From an uncultured bacterium (lineage in GTDB: Bacteria > Planctomycetota > DG-23 > SLPQ01): 19,863 nt of DNA. The DNA lies in contig CALMGO010000333.1 in the NCBI GenBank assembly GCA_937863625.1, positions 1 to 19,863 on the forward strand, in the 5' to 3' direction. The notes under the pieces were generated by a model. The model searched no databases and was not told where the DNA came from. It saw only the letters and a program-made list of their open reading frames with translations. Shown in pieces: positions 16,331-19,863 of the stretch. Position 1 is the first letter of the stretch, and the number at the start of each line of letters is the position of its first letter. The position numbers were made by a program, and so were the translations under genes.

Positions 16331-17890
16331 TCATCCTCCTAACACTTCATAATCAGCATCCGCGTACTGCTGGCGTTTGCCCTCGCGACTTTCCTGGGAC
16401 TGCGTGACGTACCGATCCTCGCCGGCCGATACGCAGTCGTATTCCAGCGCCTCACATACGTGTGAATACATGTTCTTCTCGGGCACGTCCCGATACTTGA
16501 CGTCGCCGGCCACCTGCACACGCCTTCTGTGATACCCGCCTGAAAGCCCCTTACGCAGGACGGAACAGCGCTTGTGAATACGGATCGCAGGTTCGCCGTC
16601 TACCACCGTTCGCAGCAGGTAAGCCACGGCTTCACGCCGCCGCACCGGGTCCTGCGTCGGAGCAGGGTAAGTGACGAGTCCCGCCGCGCCGAGTATCTGG
16701 AAGCAGGTATTTTCCTCCGGGGTCACGGCGTCCCCGGACGGATCACCGCGTGAGGATATGATCTTGATGCCCGCGTAGTCGCGCGCCAGCTTCTTTTTCA
16801 GTTCCTCAGCGAATGTGACTACCCCCATGCGTTCCGATACGAACTCGTCATGAATCAGCCACATGCCGTTGCCGAGACGTTGTGAAATATCAGCCGCCGG
16901 GGTCAGCCCGAAGTCCATGCCGATACGCAACCCGGCACCGGGCACAATAGCAAACTCGCGCATGTGGAAGGAATCCTTGTACTCGGGGAACACCGGTAGC
17001 CCGTCCATGACGAACCCGTACTCACCGTCCACGTATACCTTGATGAAGTCCTTGTCCTTGCCGGCCATTAGGAACTCGTAGTACCCGGCACGTAAGTTCC
17101 TGACGTTTTCGGCCTCGGGGGAGCGGCCTGACGGCTGTGCGAAGAAGCTGAAAAGTCTCTGGTCGGAGCGCAGCACGCGCTTGGCGAGCAGTTCCGCCTC
17201 GGCCTCGATCATCGACTGTATGAGTTGCCGGTTGCGCTCGTTGGTCTGATCGCGTTCGGCGAGTATGTACCACCAGTGGTCGGTGTCCGGCGGATTGGTA
17301 TCCAGCAGGATTTGTGCGTTGGTGCACCCGCCCTGCCACATGGCGGGATAGCGCCCGACGCGCCCGGTCAGGCCGTCGATGATTGCCTTGGGCACTTCAC
17401 GCGCCTCGTTTACCCATGCGTCCGACAGTTCCATCGATAGCAGTTTCGCCAGATCATCGGGACGATCGAGCGCCACGAAGAACACTTCCCAGTCGAGCTT
17501 GTTTACCGGGTCGATGATGTGGTGGCACGGGGGGCCAGCTTCCCGCCATTTACCGATGTGCTGCGGCACCCAAGTATGCCACGTCTTCATCGTGGTGGTG
17601 CGAAGTTCAGGATACGTGTTCCGAATGATCGCGGTGCGACGACGCCGCCACCCATCAGGGGACCGGGGCTGGCTCTGCGCGGCCTTGATCAGCTTCATGA
17701 CGACGGCGGTTGACTTGCCCGACCCGAACGGCCCCCGTATGCCGGATATGAACGAATCATCCAGCAGAAATGCCCGCGCCACCGGTCCCGGCGGATAGTA
17801 ATGTACCCCGTCGGCCTGTACCGGCGACCCCGGCTGCTTCCCCGTGCCGGGGATGTGGACCGATCCGTCGTCAGTGGGGGGCATGTCCAT
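16331..17890 (-). CDS. Terminase large subunit (packaging ATPase and nuclease)
   Basis: I place the start at ATG 17890 (519 aa): GGAAAGGG lies about 6-10 bases upstream, and the open frame beyond it overlaps the upstream gene. The Walker A motif GPFGSGKST is at residues 53-61. A Walker B-like segment LSMELSDAWVNEAREV lies at about 151-166 with the catalytic-type Glu. The RNase H-like nuclease has its acidic residues in GMDFG (about 324-328), GDPSGD (about 382-387) and near the YSHVCEALEY stretch (about 475-484). The motor cuts concatemeric DNA and drives it through the portal. It follows the small-terminase candidate after two small genes. All core motifs look intact. Confidence 0.95.
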   Translation of the reverse strand: MDMPPTDDGSVHIPGTGKQPGSPVQADGVHYYPPGPVARAFLLDDSFISGIRGPFGSGKSTAVVMKLIKAAQSQPRSPDGWRRRRTAIIRNTYPELRTTTMKTWHTWVPQHIGKWREAGPPCHHIIDPVNKLDWEVFFVALDRPDDLAKLLSMELSDAWVNEAREVPKAIIDGLTGRVGRYPAMWQGGCTNAQILLDTNPPDTDHWWYILAERDQTNERNRQLIQSMIEAEAELLAKRVLRSDQRLFSFFAQPSGRSPEAENVRNLRAGYYEFLMAGKDKDFIKVYVDGEYGFVMDGLPVFPEYKDSFHMREFAIVPGAGLRIGMDFGLTPAADISQRLGNGMWLIHDEFVSERMGVVTFAEELKKKLARDYAGIKIISSRGDPSGDAVTPEENTCFQILGAAGLVTYPAPTQDPVRRREAVAYLLRTVVDGEPAIRIHKRCSVLRKGLSGGYHRRRVQVAGDVKYRDVPEKNMYSHVCEALEYDCVSAGEDRYVTQSQESREGKRQQYADADYEVLGG

Positions 17891-18164
17891 CCAAGGCCCT
17901 TTCCGCTTCCAGGCGCTGCCTGCCTGCCAGTTCCTCCCGGCCTTCGCGACGGGCGAGGAATACGAGCCTGTACAGAACTTCGCGCATCCGAATCCGGCGA
18001 TTCCGGCGGTCGTTCGCCGCGCGGGACTGCTCCAGGCGGGAAGGCTCCTCACCGGCACAGGCATCCAGTACGCGATCGATGGACCCCTGCATCTTTTCGG
18101 ACATATGGAATACGTTCCTGCCCGACACCACCTGCTTATAATCTGCGCCCATGCCGGCCCCCAT
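17871..18164 (-). CDS. Small basic helical protein, 97 aa
   Basis: A 97-residue protein (MGAGMGADYKQVVSGRNVFH and onward) with a strongly charged helical second half rich in R and E (RAANDRRNRRIRMREVLYRL and after). The ATG overlaps the previous stop as TAATG; AGGAAAA lies about 12 bases upstream. Its 3' end overlaps the terminase start by 20 bases. Not recognised. Placement between the terminase subunits suggests a packaging-related role, but that is only a guess from position. Confidence 0.65.
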   Translation of the reverse strand: MGAGMGADYKQVVSGRNVFHMSEKMQGSIDRVLDACAGEEPSRLEQSRAANDRRNRRIRMREVLYRLVFLARREGREELAGRQRLEAERALDGHAPH

Positions 18165-18454
18165 TAGAAGTTCAGTTTTCCTGCGGCATCGATCAGACCC
18201 CGGCCGACGCCGCGATACGCTTCCGCCATTTCATCAAGCGAGGCCGGGGACCGGGCACGTGGGAACGCACCCATCGCCTTCAGCCCGGTATACGCCGGTA
18301 TGAATGCCAGCATCGGGATGGCCATCAATGGATTGCGCCCCACTTCGTCCTGCGTGAACTGTCCGTGTTCCAGCGGCCCGTACACTGCGTGCAGCGGGGA
18401 ATCCCTGGGTATCAGGTCCCGCAGCCGCTGATACTTGTACAGGTCATCTGCCAT
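18164..18454 (-). CDS. Small protein with one hydrophobic segment, 96 aa
   Basis: I use the ATG at 18454 (MADDLYKYQRLRDLIPRDSP), which overlaps the preceding stop as TAATG; the frame is open 63 bases further upstream but would run into the previous gene. Residues about 40-60 (NPLMAIPMLAFIPAYTGLKA) are hydrophobic and could enter a membrane, though prolines interrupt them. A similar pattern (PLEHGQF, NPLMA, PAYTGLK) occurs in small proteins near terminase genes in other podoviruses, as I recall. Function unknown to me. Confidence 0.75.
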   Translation of the reverse strand: MADDLYKYQRLRDLIPRDSPLHAVYGPLEHGQFTQDEVGRNPLMAIPMLAFIPAYTGLKAMGAFPRARSPASLDEMAEAYRGVGRGLIDAAGKLNF

Positions 18455-18480
18455 TATAGGTGTATGTTGATGTTGAGCAA
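18453..18480 (-). promoter_or_regulatory. Possible internal promoter before the terminase region
   Basis: On the minus strand TTGCTC (18475-18480) is followed after 16 bases by TATAAT (18453-18458), a perfect -10 box. It lies over the start codon of the 96-aa gene, so transcripts would begin inside that gene and serve the 97-aa gene and large terminase. Part of the TATAAT arises from the TAATG junction, so chance is quite possible. Confidence 0.25.
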
Positions 18481-19161
18481 CGGCAGGGGGTCGCCGGCTG
18501 AATCTCCGTCCTTCCAACCCATCCGGGACTTGGCGAAGAATATAGCCATGCGATCGGACTTCTTCACGCGCTTCACGATATGCTCCGTGACCTGCATGCC
18601 GACCGGCACCATGCCGCGCTCAAGTTCGGTATGATAATGCTGTTTCAGGTGGCCGGGGCGGACGTTCAGGTACAACGCAATGTCGTTGAGGGTATAACCG
18701 CCGGACATCCACACGGGGATTTTCTTGGCGATCGCCTCGGAGCGCTTGTGCGGGATGATCTTGCCGAACTTGTCCTTGCCGACCTTCGACAGATTCGGCT
18801 TCTTGTAGTGGGAAAGAGGAGCATCATCCGGGGGAAGGGAGGACGGAGCGGGGAGATACTCGCCGGAGGAGGATTCGACGACGGAAGAATTTTTTGATGG
18901 GACCCGGGACGGATCGGACCGTGGATTACCATGTTTGGGGGCTAATCGGGCGGGAGGAGACACACACGACCCGTCGATGGGACCCGACGCTTTGGCCCCC
19001 GCCCCTATTCGCGGGTCCTCCTGCTTTGGTGACGCGCTTGCGCGCTCGTTTCCCTTGCCCTGCGCCTGACGCGGGGCGACCTGCGCCGGCCGGCCGCCGA
19101 CCCCGAGGACGGGGCGCGTGCTGCGCGCTTGCGCGCGGGAGGCGGGGGAAGGCCGCGTCAC
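18454..19161 (-). CDS. Small terminase-like helix-turn-helix protein (start uncertain)
   Basis: The C-terminal about 100 residues are well formed: KKIPVWMSGGYTLNDIALYL followed by NVRPGHLKQHYHTELERGMV and then a helix ending IFFAKSRMGWKDGD. This is a helix-turn-helix plus a K(A/S)RMGWK ending seen in small terminase-like phage proteins, which bind the packaging site. Position just upstream of the large terminase agrees. The first about 110 residues are P/S/A/R-rich and look disordered. The start at 19161 is a GTG with no good ribosome binding site, and no internal ATG occurs before the helix-turn-helix, so the true N-terminus may be shorter and begin at GTG or TTG. The stop overlaps the next ATG. 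Confidence 0.7.
   Translation of the reverse strand: MTRPSPASRAQARSTRPVLGVGGRPAQVAPRQAQGKGNERASASPKQEDPRIGAGAKASGPIDGSCVSPPARLAPKHGNPRSDPSRVPSKNSSVVESSSGEYLPAPSSLPPDDAPLSHYKKPNLSKVGKDKFGKIIPHKRSEAIAKKIPVWMSGGYTLNDIALYLNVRPGHLKQHYHTELERGMVPVGMQVTEHIVKRVKKSDRMAIFFAKSRMGWKDGDSAGDPLPLLNINIHL
18896..18986. repeat. Short direct repeat GATGGGACCCG, two copies
   Basis: GATGGGACCCG occurs at 18896-18906 and again at 18976-18986, 80 bases apart, within the low-complexity 5' part of the small-terminase ORF. Repeated short sites near a small terminase gene could be packaging-recognition elements, but 11 bp in GC-rich DNA can also recur by chance. Confidence 0.5.
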
Positions 19162-19307
19162 GGCACGAATCCGAGGTCAGTGAGCACTGACCTAATTGTG
19201 CGGAATGCGCGGCTGTGGTCCCCTGGAGGCAGATCGAGGGCGACACGCCCCGACAGCCGACGCCCGACCGGCTTCCCACGTCCGGGCACACACGAAGGAG
19301 TCTCACC
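19162..19307. promoter_or_regulatory. Divergent intergenic region
   Basis: These 146 bases separate the leftward late genes from a rightward ORF pair. They contain the palindrome at 19175-19192, an AT step right beside it (CTAATTGTG, 19192-19200) that could be part of a promoter, and the ribosome binding site GAAGGAG at 19293-19301. No clear -35/-10 pair was found on either strand. Confidence 0.5.
19175..19192. promoter_or_regulatory. Palindromic operator-like site 1
   Basis: GGTCAGTGAGCACTGACC has perfect 8-bp arms around two central bases. It lies 14 bases upstream of the GTG of the leftward small-terminase ORF and 115 bases upstream of the rightward ATG. It shares the core AGTGAGC with the palindrome at 19742-19755. 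The size and symmetry fit a site for a dimeric repressor. Confidence 0.6.
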
Positions 19308-19595
19308 ATGCCGCAAGCCAAACGGACCCACGCCGCCGCCGCCCGCCACGCCGCCGCCCTTGACGCCGCCATGTCCGCCCTCGCCGCCCTTGACGCCGCC
19401 CGCCACGCCGCCGCCCGCGAACTCGTCGACGCCCGCAAGGCGTCGCGGGCGTCGGACGCTGCCTATGGGGACAGCTTCCTCATCCCCGCCATCTCCCAGG
19501 CCGACTTCGACTACCGCATCGGCCTCATGCACGCCGCTGACGCCGCCGCCGAGCGCCTCGACATGGCCGTTAAGGCCGCCCGCGCGCTGCGCTGA
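19308..19595 (+). CDS. Ala-rich helical protein, 95 aa (hypothetical)
   Basis: The ATG at 19308 is preceded by GAAGGAG at 7-8 bases, the best start signal in this frame, so the in-frame ATG at 19215 is not used here. The product MPQAKRTHAAAARHAAALDA and onward is about one third alanine, helical, with internally repeated ARHAA and ALDAA units, then an acidic/aromatic stretch AYGDSFLIPAISQADFDYRI and a final helix. Not recognised. It is the only rightward ORF with a convincing start, and base composition (about 82% G+C in 19321-19380) exceeds that of the leftward genes. The extreme composition keeps long frames open on both strands, so coding status is likely but not certain. Confidence 0.55.
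   Translation: MPQAKRTHAAAARHAAALDAAMSALAALDAARHAAARELVDARKASRASDAAYGDSFLIPAISQADFDYRIGLMHAADAAAERLDMAVKAARALR
19338..19416. repeat. GC-rich internal repeats in the Ala-rich ORF
   Basis: CGCCGCCCTTGACGCCGCC occurs at 19352-19370 and 19382-19400 (30 bp, ten codons apart). GCCCGCCACGCCGCCGCCC occurs at 19341-19359 and 19398-19416 (57 bp apart). Both offsets are multiples of three, so the repeats preserve the frame. Confidence 0.8.
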
Positions 19596-19602
19596 CCGCC
19601 CC

Positions 19603-19743
19603 GTGCTCCCTGCCGCCTTCATCAAGCTTGCCGTCTGCACCGTGGTTTTCCTCGTCTGGCTCTCGTGGACGCCCGCCGCGTCTGCTCATGCCGCACGAGG
19701 ATACCACGGCGCCGCCCCCGGCACAAGAGCCTTCTCCAGTTAG
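19603..19743 (+). CDS. Candidate small secreted or membrane peptide, 46 aa (GTG start)
   Basis: The frame starts at a GTG 7 bases after the stop of the Ala-rich ORF and ends with TAG at 19741. The product reads MLPAAFIKLAVCTVVFLVWL followed by SWTPAASAHAARGYHGAAPG and a short end. One lysine, a hydrophobic core of about 14 residues and the small-residue site ASA before H make a textbook signal peptidase I signal; the mature part would be only about 18 residues. There is no good ribosome binding site, so translation would depend on coupling to the upstream ORF. Alternatively it is a single-pass membrane peptide, or a chance frame. Confidence 0.4.
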   Translation: MLPAAFIKLAVCTVVFLVWLSWTPAASAHAARGYHGAAPGTRAFSS

Positions 19744-19755
19744 TGAGCGCTCACT
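19742..19755. promoter_or_regulatory. Palindromic operator-like site 2
   Basis: AGTGAGCGCTCACT is a perfect 14-bp palindrome that begins inside the stop codon of the 46-aa ORF. It shares AGTGAGC, followed by a half-matching right arm, with the site at 19175-19192. Perfect palindromes of this form are reminiscent of TetR-family operators; no regulator gene is in the window. Confidence 0.6.
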
Positions 19756-19863
19756 TCTGTTCCGGGATTAACACGCGCTACGTACGCGCCGCGTCGGGCT
19801 GCGGGGCTGCGTAGCTGCCCATGCGCCCACCCACACCCTCGCCCCCGCGCACTAGAACACAGA
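19744..19863. other. Right-end non-coding sequence
   Basis: Apart from the palindrome at its left end, this stretch has a CGCG hairpin-like run around 19774-19790 (CGCGCTACGTACGCG) and C-rich sequence to the window edge. I see no gene with a convincing start and no terminator with a T-run. Confidence 0.4.

Noticed and set aside
18871..18896. Weak plus-strand terminator-like sequence with TTTTTT
   Set aside because: The only stem found is about 4 bp, no rightward gene ends there, and it lies inside the small-terminase ORF.
19158..19640. Minus-strand glycine-rich ORF of 160 codons
   Set aside because: The glycine/valine runs are the complement of GCC-rich codons in the rightward ORF; no start signal.
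19129..19743. Full 204-codon plus-strand ORF
   Set aside because: Most of it is P/S/T-rich out-of-frame reading of the Ala-rich ORF. Only its last 46 codons, from the GTG at 19603, look like a protein and are listed.

Overview
The window reads as the virion-structure half of a tailed phage with a short tail (podovirus, T7-like virion plan), or a prophage of one. A podovirus-type head-tail connector, tail tubular proteins A and B, and three consecutive ejection/core-type proteins at the left end support this. Overall base composition is GC-rich and ribosome binding sites are canonical, so a high-GC bacterial host, probably a Pseudomonadota, is a reasonable inference; nothing in the window proves the host. 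No integrase, RNA polymerase, replication gene, recognisable lysis gene or tRNA was seen, and the left-most gene runs off the window.

Almost everything is transcribed leftward. From right to left: a helix-turn-helix small-terminase candidate (19161-18454); two small coupled genes; the large terminase (17890-16331); two small conserved-looking proteins; a coiled-coil protein; a 46-residue mini-gene with LLQEDG-type repeats (15159-15019); a collagen-like protein (15017-14451); a beta-rich structural protein; two small proteins; the connector/portal (13187-11547); a Bbp19-like small protein; a scaffold candidate (11246-10413). After a 183-bp non-coding gap come the major capsid protein (10229-9342) and a probable decoration protein (9302-8793), closed by a clear Rho-independent terminator (8731-8760). 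A second run of genes follows: a 64-residue protein, tail tubular proteins A and B, and ejection-type proteins of 158, 514 and at least 1,119 residues, the last cut by the window edge.

Genes are packed very tightly. Many junctions are one-base stop/start overlaps (TGATG or TAATG), which implies translational coupling. The capsid/decoration pair stands out as a separate unit: a promoter-like site embedded in a perfect 10-bp inverted repeat lies upstream of it and an intrinsic terminator lies behind it.

The right end (about 19162-19863) differs. It is extremely GC-rich and carries a divergent rightward pair: an Ala-rich 95-residue ORF with a good ribosome binding site, and a 46-residue ORF that looks like a signal peptide plus a short mature peptide. 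Two related palindromes (shared core AGTGAGC) flank this pair, and one of them sits at the start of the leftward late operon. The other notable feature is an AT-rich, in-frame block inside the giant ejection-type gene, bounded by an exact 18-bp direct repeat 330 bp apart. All calls are from reading the sequence; no database search was possible.
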